A model generated the notes under the pieces. It was not told the origin of the DNA, did not search any database, and worked only from the letters and a program-made list of their open reading frames with translations. From AP-15 sp963799085 (GTDB lineage Bacteria; Pseudomonadota; Alphaproteobacteria; ATCC43930; CGMCC-115725): a stretch of DNA of 64,000 nucleotides. Shown in pieces: positions 26,370 through 35,121 of the stretch; the first letter of the stretch is position 1, and the number at the start of each line of letters is the position of its first letter. The position numbers and the translations under genes are program-made. The stretch lies in NCBI GenBank assembly GCA_963799085.1, contig CAWCWA010000020.1:203010-267009 (forward strand), in the 5' to 3' direction.

Positions 26370-27299
26370 ATGCGGGGGGAAGTCATAATCGCGGCGCAAC
26401 AAACGCTCAAATCCGCAATCGGATGTCGCGGGATCGGCCTGCATACCGGCCAGAAGGTGGCGATGACATTGCGGCCGGCTGCATCCGACAGCGGGATCGT
26501 GTTTCGCCGCACCGACGTCGGCGCCGAGATTTGCGCGAATTGGCATAATGCGGTCGAATTGCCCTTGTGCACCGCTTTGTCGAACGGCGAGGGAGTTCGC
26601 GTCGGCACGGTCGAACACCTGCTGGCCGCCTTCGCCGGGACCGAAATCGACAATGCAGTGATCGAGATCGACGGACCCGAGGTGCCGATCATGGACGGCA
26701 GCGCCGCCCCGTTCGTGTTCCTGATCGAATGCGCCGGGATTGCTGAGCAGGACGCGGCGCGGCGGGCGGTCAAGGTCCTCAAATCGGTGCGCATCGACGA
26801 CGAGAGCGCCAATGCAGCACTCGTTCCCGACCACGGCTTCTCGATGAGCTTCGAGATCGAATACGACAACCCGCTGATCAGCCGCCAGGACATCTCGATC
26901 GGCTTCGAACGCGGGACTTTCAAATCGGAGTTGAGCCGGGCCCGCACCTTCGGCCTTCTCGACGAGGTCGACCGGCTGCGCGCGGCAGGGTTCGCCCGAG
27001 GCGGCTCGCTGGACAATGCGGTCGTGATCAGCGGTGATCACGTGCTCAACGCCGAGGGCCTGCGGTATGACGATGAGTTCGTCCGCCACAAGTTGCTCGA
27101 CGCCTTTGGCGATCTCTACCTCGCGGGAGGGCCGATCATCGGCCGTTTCGTGGGACAGCGCTCGGGACATGCGCATACGAGACGGCTGCTCGCGGCGTTG
27201 TTCGCCGACCCCGACGCGTGGTGCCTCACGACTCTGATGCGGACGCCGGAGCCGCCCGGGCTCGAATGGCGGTCGGGAGCGCATCCCGCGCCGCTCTGA
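26370..27299 (+). CDS. lpxC: UDP-3-O-acyl-N-acetylglucosamine deacetylase
   Basis: 309 residues, Zn-dependent and the committed step of lipid A synthesis. QQTLKSAIGCRGIGLHTGQKV opens the catalytic fold. VGTVEHLLAAFAGTEIDNA carries a Zn-binding His, EVPIMDGSAAPFVFLI follows, and VRHKLLDAFGDLYLAG carries the second His and the Asp ligands. A C-terminal SGHAHTRRLL His is also present. The ATG at 26370 is chosen; a G-rich stretch directly after it could instead serve as a ribosome site for a slightly later start. Intact, unlike lpxD, lpxA, lpxI and lpxB. Confidence 0.95.
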   Translation: MRGEVIIAAQQTLKSAIGCRGIGLHTGQKVAMTLRPAASDSGIVFRRTDVGAEICANWHNAVELPLCTALSNGEGVRVGTVEHLLAAFAGTEIDNAVIEIDGPEVPIMDGSAAPFVFLIECAGIAEQDAARRAVKVLKSVRIDDESANAALVPDHGFSMSFEIEYDNPLISRQDISIGFERGTFKSELSRARTFGLLDEVDRLRAAGFARGGSLDNAVVISGDHVLNAEGLRYDDEFVRHKLLDAFGDLYLAGGPIIGRFVGQRSGHAHTRRLLAALFADPDAWCLTTLMRTPEPPGLEWRSGAHPAPL

Positions 27300-27363
27300 G
27301 CGGCTCCCGCGCCCTCCATTTCATGATATAGGATTGTTATTCGCGGCCATCAGGGGATCGCCG

Positions 27364-28176
27364 ATGCGTCCGTTCCCACGTGCTTGCCGGTTCGGTGCCA
27401 TCGCCCTCGTCCTGTCTCTGGCAGCCTGCGGCGGCGCCAAAAAGGACGCTTACATCGAAAAGCCTGTCGACGATCTCTACAATCAGGCGATGGACGAAAT
27501 GGTCGAGGAGCGGTATGCGCAAGCGGCCAAGACCTTCGACCAGGTCGAGAGCCAGCATCCCTATTCGGTTTGGGCGACCAAGGCGCAGTTGATGTCGGCC
27601 TACGCCTTTTACGAAAACGGCAATTACGGAGAGGCCATTATCGCCGCCGACCGCTTTATCCAGCTGCATCCGGGGCATCGCGACGTCGCCTATGCGTATT
27701 ACTTGAAGGCGATCTCGTACTACGTGCAGATCGTCGATGTCGGGCGCGATCAAAAAACCACCGAGCAGGCGGTCAAGGCGCTCGACGACGTGGTCCGCCG
27801 CTTTCCCGACAGCAAATATGCCCGCGACGCCAAGCTCAAGCTCGACTTCACCCGCGACCATCTCGCCGGCAAGGAGATGGAGATCGGCCGCTATTATCTA
27901 AAACGTCAGCAATACCTGGCGGCGATGAACCGATTCAAGCGAGTGATCGACAACTATCAGACGACGACTCACGTCCCCGAGGCGCTGGAGCGGCTGATCG
28001 AATGCGACCTCGCGCTCGGCCTGACCAGCGAAGCCAAGGCCAACGCCGCGGTGCTCGGCTACAACTACCCCGGCAGCCAGTGGTATGCTGACAGCTATGA
28101 ATTGGTTACCGGCGCCGGCGATCCCGGGGCCTCGAAAGAAGGCTGGTTCGGCCGTACTGTCGGGAGCCTGTTCTAG
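27364..28176 (+). CDS. bamD: Outer-membrane assembly lipoprotein BamD
   Basis: 270 residues. Signal peptide with lipobox L-A-A-C followed by GGAKKDAYIEKPVDDLYNQA. Tetratricopeptide-like helices follow (AAKTFDQVESQHPYSVWATKA, AIIADRFIQLHPGHRDVAYA, ALDDVVRRFPDSKYARDAKL). It partners BamA, encoded at 44964-47343, in inserting outer-membrane beta-barrels. The position after lpxC is standard for alphaproteobacteria, where recN and ligA usually follow. Here an NEW3/ABC export locus follows instead. Confidence 0.95.
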   Translation: MRPFPRACRFGAIALVLSLAACGGAKKDAYIEKPVDDLYNQAMDEMVEERYAQAAKTFDQVESQHPYSVWATKAQLMSAYAFYENGNYGEAIIAADRFIQLHPGHRDVAYAYYLKAISYYVQIVDVGRDQKTTEQAVKALDDVVRRFPDSKYARDAKLKLDFTRDHLAGKEMEIGRYYLKRQQYLAAMNRFKRVIDNYQTTTHVPEALERLIECDLALGLTSEAKANAAVLGYNYPGSQWYADSYELVTGAGDPGASKEGWFGRTVGSLF

Positions 28177-28326
28177 GACCATCCGTCCGGTCTGAGGATA
28201 GCGCGCCAACATTACAAATTGTTAATTTCGCCTCGCCGAACGCCTGCTTTATTTCCACACCGTTCCGGCGCGCCGAACTGCGAGAGCGCTGTCGGATGCG
28301 AGCGACGGGCATTGGAGGATTTCAGC

Positions 28327-29490
28327 ATGCTGCGGCGGTTTCTCGCAGTGTCGGTTCTGCTGTTGGTGGCGGTGGCGGCAAACGCCGCCGACAATCCGGC
28401 CGGGATCACCGGCGTCTATTTGACGACGCGCTATCCGGCATTGACGGTGCGCACCGGCGAAACCACGACCCTTGATCTGTCGCTGCGCAATTTCAACGAG
28501 CCGCCGCAACCGCTCAGCCTCTCGGTGCCGGAAGTCGCCGCCGGCTGGAAGGCGACGATCCTCGGCGGCGGCCAACCGGTCGCATCCGCGATCGTGGCGC
28601 CCGACAGCGAGGAAAAACTGCAGCTGCGGCTCGAACCGCCAACCGGCGCTGGCCCCGGAGACTATCATTTTGTCGTCGCAGCACGCGGTCCCGCCGGCGA
28701 TCTGAAACTGCCGATCACCGTAACCATCGGCAAGGAATTGCCGGCCAAGCTCAAGCTCACCACCAATTTCCCGGCCCTGCGTGGTACCGCCACGACCTCC
28801 TTCAAGTTCAAGGTGACGGTGACCAACGACAGCGGCCGCGATGCGACGATCAATCTCAGCGCCGACGCGCCGAAGAATTTCCAGATGACGTTCACCGAGG
28901 CCTACGGCTCACAGCAATTGACCAGCATCCCGATCGAAGCCGGGAAATCGAAGGACATCGAAGCCTCGGTGTCACTGCCGCGCGACACCCCGGCCGGCGA
29001 CTACAAGATGGTATTGCACGCCAAGAGCGAGGCGGCCTCGGCCGACCTTGATCTCGGCATCACGATCCTCGGCCAGGCGCGCCTGTCGCTCGCCGGCGAG
29101 GGGGGGCGCCTCAGCGGCAACGCCTATGCCGGCCGCGGCAGCCAACTGACTGTGATCGTGCGCAACGACGGCAGCGAAGCCGCCCGCGACGTCGAACTGA
29201 GCGCCACCGCGCCGGAGGGCTGGAAATCGAGTTTCGAGCCGAAAGAATTGCCCGAACTCGCCGCCGGCAAGTCGCAATCGGTGCAGGTGACGCTGACCCC
29301 GTCAGAACGCGCCATCGCCGGCGATTACCAGACGACGATCCGCGCCAGCTCCACTGGCGGGCAGTCCGAATCGGCGAATTTCCGCATCACCGTCCTGACC
29401 TCGACCCTGTGGGGCGCGGTCGGCGTCGGCGTCATCGCAATAGCGCTCCTCGTCGTCGTCTTTGCCGTCGCCCGATTCGGCCGGCGCTGA
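28327..29490 (+). CDS. Secreted NEW3-domain protein with C-terminal membrane anchor
   Basis: 387 residues. Signal peptide MLRRFLAVSVLLLVAVAANA, then three to four Ig-like beta-sandwich repeats. Each begins with a 'ground' strand such as YPALTVRTGETTTLDLSLRN, FPALRGTATTSFKFKVTVTN and GNAYAGRGSQLTVIVRNDG, the NPCBM-associated NEW3 pattern (COG1470-type). A single transmembrane helix (TLWGAVGVGVIAIALLVVVF) near the C-terminus leaves the domains in the periplasm. It is followed by an ABC ATPase gene 14 bases later and a permease gene. The trio probably works as one complex. Substrate unknown. Confidence 0.82.
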   Translation: MLRRFLAVSVLLLVAVAANAADNPAGITGVYLTTRYPALTVRTGETTTLDLSLRNFNEPPQPLSLSVPEVAAGWKATILGGGQPVASAIVAPDSEEKLQLRLEPPTGAGPGDYHFVVAARGPAGDLKLPITVTIGKELPAKLKLTTNFPALRGTATTSFKFKVTVTNDSGRDATINLSADAPKNFQMTFTEAYGSQQLTSIPIEAGKSKDIEASVSLPRDTPAGDYKMVLHAKSEAASADLDLGITILGQARLSLAGEGGRLSGNAYAGRGSQLTVIVRNDGSEAARDVELSATAPEGWKSSFEPKELPELAAGKSQSVQVTLTPSERAIAGDYQTTIRASSTGGQSESANFRITVLTSTLWGAVGVGVIAIALLVVVFAVARFGRR

Positions 29491-29504
29491 GGAGGACAAG
29501 CGGG

Positions 29505-30443
29505 ATGGCGGGCGACATCGTGATCCGGGCCGAGGCGTTGACCAAGCGTTACGGCCCCGTTCTGGCGGTCGACCATGTCGATCTCGAAGTCGGCGCCGGC
29601 GAGATTGTCGGCATTCTCGGACCCAACGGCTCGGGCAAGACGACGACGATTCTGATGCTGCTCGGACTGACCGAGCCTTCGGCCGGCCGCGCCGTCGTCG
29701 CCGGTTTCGATCCGCTGCGCGAGCCGCTCGAGGTCAAGCGTCGGGTCGGCTATCTGCCCGATTCGGTCGGTTTTTACGACGGCCTTTCGGCGCGCGACAA
29801 CCTCGCCTATACGGGGCGGCTGGCCGGGCTGACGCGACAGGAGATCGACACGCGCTTCGCCGAGGCCTTGGCGCGGGTCGGGATGCCCGATGTCGGACGC
29901 CAGCGGGTCGCCACCTTTTCCCGAGGCATGCGTCAGCGGCTCGGCCTCGCCGAGGTGCTGATGAAGCGGCCGAGCATCGCCATTCTCGACGAGCCGACCG
30001 CAACGCTCGATCCGCATTCGACAGAGGAATTTCTCGACATGATCCGCGGCCTGAAGGCCGACGGCACTGCGGTCTTGCTGTCCTCGCACCATCTCGACCA
30101 GGTGCAGCGCGTGTGCGACCGCGTCGCCCTGTTCAACCGCGGACGGATTGTGCTCGCCGGCGAGGTGACGGCGCTGGCGCAGCAGGTGCTCGGCGGCGGG
30201 CATGTGTTCGACGTCGAGGCGCATGGCGCCGCAACGGCCGGGCTGCTCGCCGGAATCGCCGGCGTGGTCCGGGTGCAGCCGCTCGGCCCCGACCTCTACC
30301 GCGTCGATTGCGACAGCGATCTGCGGGCCGAGATCGCCCGGCGGCTCGCCGCGTCCTGCGACCTCCTCGGCATCCGCGTCGCCACGCCAAGCCTCGCCGA
30401 GGTCTACAACCGCTATTTCGACGAGGCCCGAGATGCGGCGTAG
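29505..30443 (+). CDS. ABC transporter ATP-binding protein
   Basis: 312 residues. Walker A GPNGSGKTTT, Q-loop region RVGYLPDSVGFYDGLS, signature FSRGMRQRLGLAEVL, Walker B IAILDEPTATLDPHS and H-loop LLSSHHLDQ are all present. The overall type matches the CcmA/NatA-like ATPases of ABC-2 exporters. The start follows GGAGG after the NEW3 gene. The permease gene overlaps its end by 11 bases. The three genes together are reminiscent of Gld- or Nos-type ABC systems but cannot be assigned. Confidence 0.92.
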   Translation: MAGDIVIRAEALTKRYGPVLAVDHVDLEVGAGEIVGILGPNGSGKTTTILMLLGLTEPSAGRAVVAGFDPLREPLEVKRRVGYLPDSVGFYDGLSARDNLAYTGRLAGLTRQEIDTRFAEALARVGMPDVGRQRVATFSRGMRQRLGLAEVLMKRPSIAILDEPTATLDPHSTEEFLDMIRGLKADGTAVLLSSHHLDQVQRVCDRVALFNRGRIVLAGEVTALAQQVLGGGHVFDVEAHGAATAGLLAGIAGVVRVQPLGPDLYRVDCDSDLRAEIARRLAASCDLLGIRVATPSLAEVYNRYFDEARDAA

Positions 30444-31389
30444 CGGCTCGCCGCTGACCGGGGTCGGCGCGGTTCTCGCCAAGGAAACGGCCGACTACCT
30501 CTCCGGCACCTTGATCGTCCTGATCGAGGCGATCGTTTTTCTGCTGGCGCTTGCCACGGTCTATTTCGCGATCGACGCGATCCGCAAGACGATCGGCGAG
30601 AGCCCGTTTCTGTTTCTCCGCCTGATGACGATGGCGGCCGACCCTGCACCCTTCGCCTTCTACGACCTGCTCGGAATCCTGATCCCGATCCTCGCCATCG
30701 CTCTCGGCTTCGACGCGATCAACGGCGAGTTCAGCCGCCGCACGCTGAGCCGCGTCCTGGCCCAGCCGATCTACCGTGACGCGCTGTTGCTCGGCAAGTT
30801 CCTGTCCGGGCTCCTGACCTTGGCGATCGTGCTGGTCTCATTGTGGCTGCTCGTCATCGGTCTGGGCCTCTTGTTCCTCGGCGTGCCGCCCGGCAGCGAA
30901 GAGATCGTGCGAATGTTCGGGTTCCTGGTGGCGACGATCGCCTATGGCGGCGTGTGGTTCGCGCTCGCCCTCTTGTTCTCGGTGGTGTTTCGCAGCCCCG
31001 CGACCGCCGTCCTGGCGGCGCTTGGACTTTGGCTCGTGCTGACGTTCTTCTGGCCGCTCTTCATCACGCCGGTGCTGGCGACGCTGATCGCGGGTCCGCC
31101 GGAGACGATTTTCGGGCCAAGCCTCGCCTATGTCGACACCTCCCAGGCATTGCTGCGGATCTCGCCGAACGGGCTTTACGGCGAAATTGCGCTGGCGTTG
31201 CTGCAGCCGGCGGCGCGTACGACTGGGGCGGTGCTGCTCTATACCCGCGGCATGCTGCTCGGCGCGCCGCTGCCGGCCGGGCAGAGCTTCATCCTGGTCT
31301 GGCCGCAGCTGACGAGCCTCGTCGCCGCGATGATCCTGATCTTCGCGATCGCCTACGTTCTGTTCCAGCGCCAGGAGATCCGCGCATAG
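30433..31389 (+). CDS. ABC-2 type permease
   Basis: 318 residues with six to seven hydrophobic segments. After a first membrane segment (LIVLIEAIVFLLALATVYFA), the run DLLGILIPILAIALGFDAING is followed by EFSRRTLSRVLAQPIYRDALLLGKFLSG, the hallmark of COG1277/NosY-like permeases (GE...GTL...L..P..R......K). It overlaps the ATPase gene, so the two are coupled. Probably exports or positions a substrate for the periplasmic NEW3 protein. Intact. Confidence 0.9.
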   Translation: MRRSGSPLTGVGAVLAKETADYLSGTLIVLIEAIVFLLALATVYFAIDAIRKTIGESPFLFLRLMTMAADPAPFAFYDLLGILIPILAIALGFDAINGEFSRRTLSRVLAQPIYRDALLLGKFLSGLLTLAIVLVSLWLLVIGLGLLFLGVPPGSEEIVRMFGFLVATIAYGGVWFALALLFSVVFRSPATAVLAALGLWLVLTFFWPLFITPVLATLIAGPPETIFGPSLAYVDTSQALLRISPNGLYGEIALALLQPAARTTGAVLLYTRGMLLGAPLPAGQSFILVWPQLTSLVAAMILIFAIAYVLFQRQEIRA

Positions 31390-31434
31390 TGCGGGGCTGC
31401 GGCCGCGGCTCCCGCGGCGGGACGGAGGCGAGCG

Positions 31435-31791
31435 ATGATCACCGGCCTCAGCGCCGTCACCCTGGCGACGCATGACATGCGGCGCGCGGTCGAATTCTAC
31501 CTTCTGGCTGGGTTCGAGATGCTCCATGGCGGCGGCGGGGCGAGCTTCACCAGCTTCAGGGCCGGCGACGGCTATCTGAACCTGATCCTCCAGCCGGCGG
31601 AGCGCAGCTGGTCCTGGTGGGGCCGGGTCATCTTTTACGACGATGACGTCGACGCGCTCCATGCCCGCTTCGTCGCGGCCGGCTATCGGCCGACGACCGC
31701 ACCGCGCGACGCCGAATGGGGGGAGCGCTTCTTCCACATCACCGACCCCGACGGGCACGAGGTGAGTTTCGCCTGGCCGCTCGAGCGCTGA
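31435..31791 (+). CDS. VOC-family (glyoxalase/bleomycin-resistance fold) protein
   Basis: 118 residues, one vicinal oxygen chelate module: LSAVTLATHDMRRAVEFYLLAGF, then RVIFYDDDVDALHARFVAAGY and FFHITDPDGHEVSFAWPL. The metal ligands (His near T-H-D and the Glu of HEVSFA) look present. Function unknown. It begins 45 bases after the ABC permease and lies before an MFS transporter, all on the plus strand. Confidence 0.85.
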   Translation: MITGLSAVTLATHDMRRAVEFYLLAGFEMLHGGGGASFTSFRAGDGYLNLILQPAERSWSWWGRVIFYDDDVDALHARFVAAGYRPTTAPRDAEWGERFFHITDPDGHEVSFAWPLER

Positions 31792-31904
31792 CCCCCGACT
31801 GGCGGCCGAATGGCTGCCATGTGCCGGCGCGGGGCGGCGTTTCGGCGCTATTCGCGCTATCCTGGGTTATCGCGGCCGAAGGTCGGTCGCGCCGGGGTTT
31901 GGCG

Positions 31905-33131
31905 ATGAGCACGATTGTTTCTGCCGAGCGCAGCACGGCCCGCAGCGCCGCCGAAGGGGCGGCCTTCTCGGTCATTCTTGCGCTCAGCTTTTCGCACTTT
32001 CTCAACGACATGATGCAGTCGCTGGTGCCGGCACTGTACCCGATGCTGAAGCTGTCCTACGGCCTCAGCTTCGCCCAGATCGGGCTGATCACCTTGACAA
32101 TGCAGGTCACCTCGTCGCTGTTTCAGCCGGCGGTCGGATTGCTCGCCGACCATCGCCCACAGCCCTATTCGCTCGCCGTCGGCATGGGCGTCACCTTTGT
32201 CGGGTTGCTGCTGCTGGCAGGTGCGGGGAGTTATGCGCTGCTGCTGCTCGCGGTGGCGGCGATGGGCGTCGGCTCGGCGGTGTTTCACCCGGAATCTTCG
32301 CGATTGGCGCGGCTGGCCTCGGGCGGGCGGCACGGGCTGGCGCAGTCGGTGTTCCAGGTCGGTGGCAATCTCGGTTCGGCGCTGGGCCCGATCCTCGCCG
32401 CCTTCATCGTGATCCCGACGGGCCAGGGCAGCGTTGCCTGGTTTTCCGCCGTCGCGTTGCTCGCGATGGCCGTGCTCGTCCGCATCGGCGGTTGGTACCG
32501 GCGGCAGGCTGCCGCACCGATGCGCGCGCGGGGGGTGCGGCAGCCGAGCGCCGCTCCGATGCTGTCGCAGCGCCGGGTTGGCTGGGCGATCGCCATTCTG
32601 ATGATCCTGGTGTTCTCGAAATCGTTCTATACGGTGAGCCTCGGCAGCTTCTACACCTTCTACCTGATGCACAAATTCGATCTGACGATCGAAAGCGCTC
32701 AGGTCTATCTCTTCGTCTTTCTCGCCGCGGTGGCGGTCGGGACGCTGATCGGCGGCCCGCTCAGCGACCGGATCGGCCGCAAATACGTGATGTGGGGCTC
32801 GATCCTGGGCGTCCTGCCATTCACGATGATGCTGCCCCACGCCAACCTCGTCTGGACCGGCATTCTGACCGTGATCATCGGCATCACGATCGCATCCGCC
32901 TCCTCGACGATCATCGTCTACGCGCTCGATCTGGTGCCGGGCAGGATCGGCATGATCGCAGGCTTGTTCTTCGGCCTCTCGTTCGGGCTTGCGGGCGTGG
33001 GCGCGGCGGTGCTGGGGCGGCTCGCCGACGCCACCAGCATCGATTTCGTCTATCGGATATGCGCCTTCCTGCCGGCGATCGGCCTGTTGACGGCGTTCCT
33101 GCCCAATCTCGGCCGGCCGGCGCGCCCCTGA
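31905..33131 (+). CDS. MFS transporter, fosmidomycin-resistance (Fsr)-like
   Basis: 408 residues with 12 predicted transmembrane helices. The N-terminal part SFSHFLNDMMQSLVPALYPMLK and FAQIGLITLTMQVTSSLFQPAVG are characteristic of the Fsr/YfnC group, as is MGVGSAVFHPESSRLA. The second half includes GPLSDRIGRKYVMWGSI with the MFS loop motif. Relatives export fosmidomycin or other drugs or metabolites; the substrate here is unknown. Start chosen at the ATG 31905 rather than the upstream open frame. Confidence 0.88.
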   Translation: MSTIVSAERSTARSAAEGAAFSVILALSFSHFLNDMMQSLVPALYPMLKLSYGLSFAQIGLITLTMQVTSSLFQPAVGLLADHRPQPYSLAVGMGVTFVGLLLLAGAGSYALLLLAVAAMGVGSAVFHPESSRLARLASGGRHGLAQSVFQVGGNLGSALGPILAAFIVIPTGQGSVAWFSAVALLAMAVLVRIGGWYRRQAAAPMRARGVRQPSAAPMLSQRRVGWAIAILMILVFSKSFYTVSLGSFYTFYLMHKFDLTIESAQVYLFVFLAAVAVGTLIGGPLSDRIGRKYVMWGSILGVLPFTMMLPHANLVWTGILTVIIGITIASASSTIIVYALDLVPGRIGMIAGLFFGLSFGLAGVGAAVLGRLADATSIDFVYRICAFLPAIGLLTAFLPNLGRPARP

Positions 33132-33132
33132 C

Positions 33133-33684
33133 TCAGGCGGTCGCCGCCTTCCGCTGCAAGCTGTCGATCCGCGCCTTCAGTTCGGGCGCCGGCCAGTCTT
33201 CGAGGAGCCACCCTGGCAACGGCTCGCCCGGGCCGCTGACGGCGAGCGCCTCGTCCTCGTCGGTGCGGCCGTCGGCGAAGATTTCGAGCGCGTGCGGCAT
33301 CTCGTAATAGATTTCGAGTGTGTTGCCGTCGGGATCGGCGAAATAGAAGCTGCGCTGGTTGACGTGGTTGGTGGCGCGCAGGATCGCCACACCGCTGTCG
33401 ACGAGATGCTGGTAGGCCGCGCGCAGGGCGGCGTAGTTGCCGACCTGGAAGGCGATGTGGCCGAGGCCGATCTGGTCGCGCCGCGGCCACTGCGCCCTAT
33501 CGGGCTCGGGGTGCTGACCGAGATCGAGCGTGTGGAAATTCTCGCCCAGCGTCATGAAGACGCCGCCATGCTGCGGGTCTTCCTCGGCGACGACAAAGCC
33601 CAGGATGTCGCGGTAGAAGCGTTTCGAGGCCTGCTCGTCGGCGACGCGCAGATTGACGTGGCCGATGCCCTTCAACTTGATCAT
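33133..33684 (-). CDS. VOC-family dioxygenase-like protein
   Basis: 183 residues. IKLKGIGHVNLRVADEQASKRFY and GLGHIAFQVGNYAAL, then QRSFYFADPDGNTLEIYYEMP give the paired beta-alpha modules with His and Glu metal ligands (H in GHVNLR, H in GHIAFQ, E in LEIYYE). This is the layout of extradiol dioxygenases of the catechol 2,3-dioxygenase superfamily. It follows the amidohydrolase gene by 30 bases on the same strand, so the pair may degrade one substrate, which cannot be named. Confidence 0.86.
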   Translation of the reverse strand: MIKLKGIGHVNLRVADEQASKRFYRDILGFVVAEEDPQHGGVFMTLGENFHTLDLGQHPEPDRAQWPRRDQIGLGHIAFQVGNYAALRAAYQHLVDSGVAILRATNHVNQRSFYFADPDGNTLEIYYEMPHALEIFADGRTDEDEALAVSGPGEPLPGWLLEDWPAPELKARIDSLQRKAATA

Positions 33685-33714
33685 GCCCTTCCTCCTCCAG
33701 CCGCAAGTCGCGGC

Positions 33715-34761
33715 CTAATCCAGCCGATAGGCGCGCCGCGCCGCGCCGGCGAAGAGATCGCGCTTCTCGTCGGGCGAGGCATTGGCGGCGATCCGCTTGA
33801 AGGCGTTCCACAAGGCGGCATAGCCGGTCCCGACCTTCTCCACCGGGAAATTGCTCTCGAAGGTGCAGCGGGCGGCGCCGAAGATCTCGATCGCGGTTTG
33901 CATATAGGGGCGCCAATAACCGGCTAGCGTCTCCGAATCGGGCGGGGCGGGGATGGCGCCGTAATCGAAGGCCGCCAGCCGGCGCATCATGCCGCCAAGC
34001 TTCAGAAAGACGTTCGGGCAGCGGGCAAGCTCGGTCATCGACGCCTTCCACGCCGTGAACACCTCGTCGCGCCTGCCGAGATAGGCCCCGTAGCCGAGGA
34101 CGCCGCCGGTGTGGCCCATGATTATCGTCGCCTCCGGACGGGCGCGGGCGAGATCGACAACGTCGCCCAGCTGCGGATGATAGAGCCAGGCGTCGAGCGA
34201 CAGCCCCATCGCCGCCAGCCGTGCTAACCCGGCGCGAAACTCCGGGCGGGCGTAGAGATGCGGCTGCATGTCGGGGCGGCTGTCGCCGATCCGCTTGTCG
34301 GCGTCCCAGCCGGCCGAGTGGCGCACGCCGCGAAACCGGCCGCCGCCGGCGCGGATATGGGCTTCGAGCACCGGCTCGACCCGGTCGCCCAAGGTCAGGT
34401 CGGCATAGCCGACGATGCCGGCGGCGACCCGTGGGGGCCCGTACCCGCCGCTGGCGCTCATCGCCGCCAGCCCGTTGACGAATTCGGTCTCGCCGACCGG
34501 CCGCATCTCGGCCGGCCCTGCGGCGCGGTACATCGAGCGGCATTCGAGAAAGACGGTCGCGACGACGTTGTGCCCGGTGTTGAGGTCGGCAAGCAGTTCG
34601 TCAAGCAGGTAGCGATGGTCGGGCCGCACCCAGAAATGATGGTGCGTGTCGATGATCGGCAGATCGGGGTCGAGGACCGGCTCCAGCGGCTGTTTTGCTA
34701 GCCAGGCCTCGTTCGGCCGATCGATGCTGCGCCCGTATTGTGTCTGCGACTGCGCCGCCAT
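33715..34761 (-). CDS. Amidohydrolase family 2 protein
   Basis: 348 residues from the ATG at 34761 (MAAQSQTQYGRSIDRP). PIIDTHHHFWV is the metal-binding start of the amidohydrolase_2 family (HxH as THHHFW), followed by VATVFLECRSMYR, AGIVGYADL, FRGVRHSAGWD, PHLYARPEFRAGLARL and the ATIIMGHTGG (metal His) strand. The catalytic Asp region is CTFESNFPVEK. Similar enzymes act on lactones and aromatic carboxylates. An open frame runs upstream to 34971, but the family N-terminus supports the later start. Confidence 0.9.
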   Translation of the reverse strand: MAAQSQTQYGRSIDRPNEAWLAKQPLEPVLDPDLPIIDTHHHFWVRPDHRYLLDELLADLNTGHNVVATVFLECRSMYRAAGPAEMRPVGETEFVNGLAAMSASGGYGPPRVAAGIVGYADLTLGDRVEPVLEAHIRAGGGRFRGVRHSAGWDADKRIGDSRPDMQPHLYARPEFRAGLARLAAMGLSLDAWLYHPQLGDVVDLARARPEATIIMGHTGGVLGYGAYLGRRDEVFTAWKASMTELARCPNVFLKLGGMMRRLAAFDYGAIPAPPDSETLAGYWRPYMQTAIEIFGAARCTFESNFPVEKVGTGYAALWNAFKRIAANASPDEKRDLFAGAARRAYRLD

Positions 34762-35121
34762 GCGTCTCCTCCAATCCCGCGAACACGATACCGCCTTTTC
34801 GAGCGCCCCCGGAAGAGCCGACCGGCGCCATCGCAGATTGAACCGACGATCTCCGGCCGCCTGTTCCTGTCGGAGATTTACAGGCGCCCTTCTCCCTAGG
34901 GTTGCCGCGTGAACCGTTTCCCGCAAACGCATCCGCCGAGCGCCGATGACGCTACAATAGGAATTTGGCAAATTTGCGAACGACGTGGAGCGCCCCGCCC
35001 AATTCGACTAGGGTCGGAGTTCGAACCCGCCGCCTTGGACCCGCTCCAGGTTCAGTAGGTAACCGTGAGCGAGACGCTGCAGCCCGTTGATAACGGGTCA
35101 CACATTCTCCATCCTTGCGCA
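34762..35121 (+). other. Divergent intergenic region (amidohydrolase / gltX)
   Basis: 360 bases without a supported gene. It must hold promoters for both flanking genes. TACAAT at 34954-34959 is a good -10 for the plus strand, but no strong -35 sits at the right distance. AATTTG (34963-34968) and CAAATT (34970-34975) form a short inverted repeat just after it, a possible operator. Confidence 0.4.

Noticed and set aside
34980..35070. A tRNA-like T-loop string (GAGTTCGAACCCGCC) upstream of gltX
   Set aside because: No acceptor, D or anticodon stems can be paired around it.
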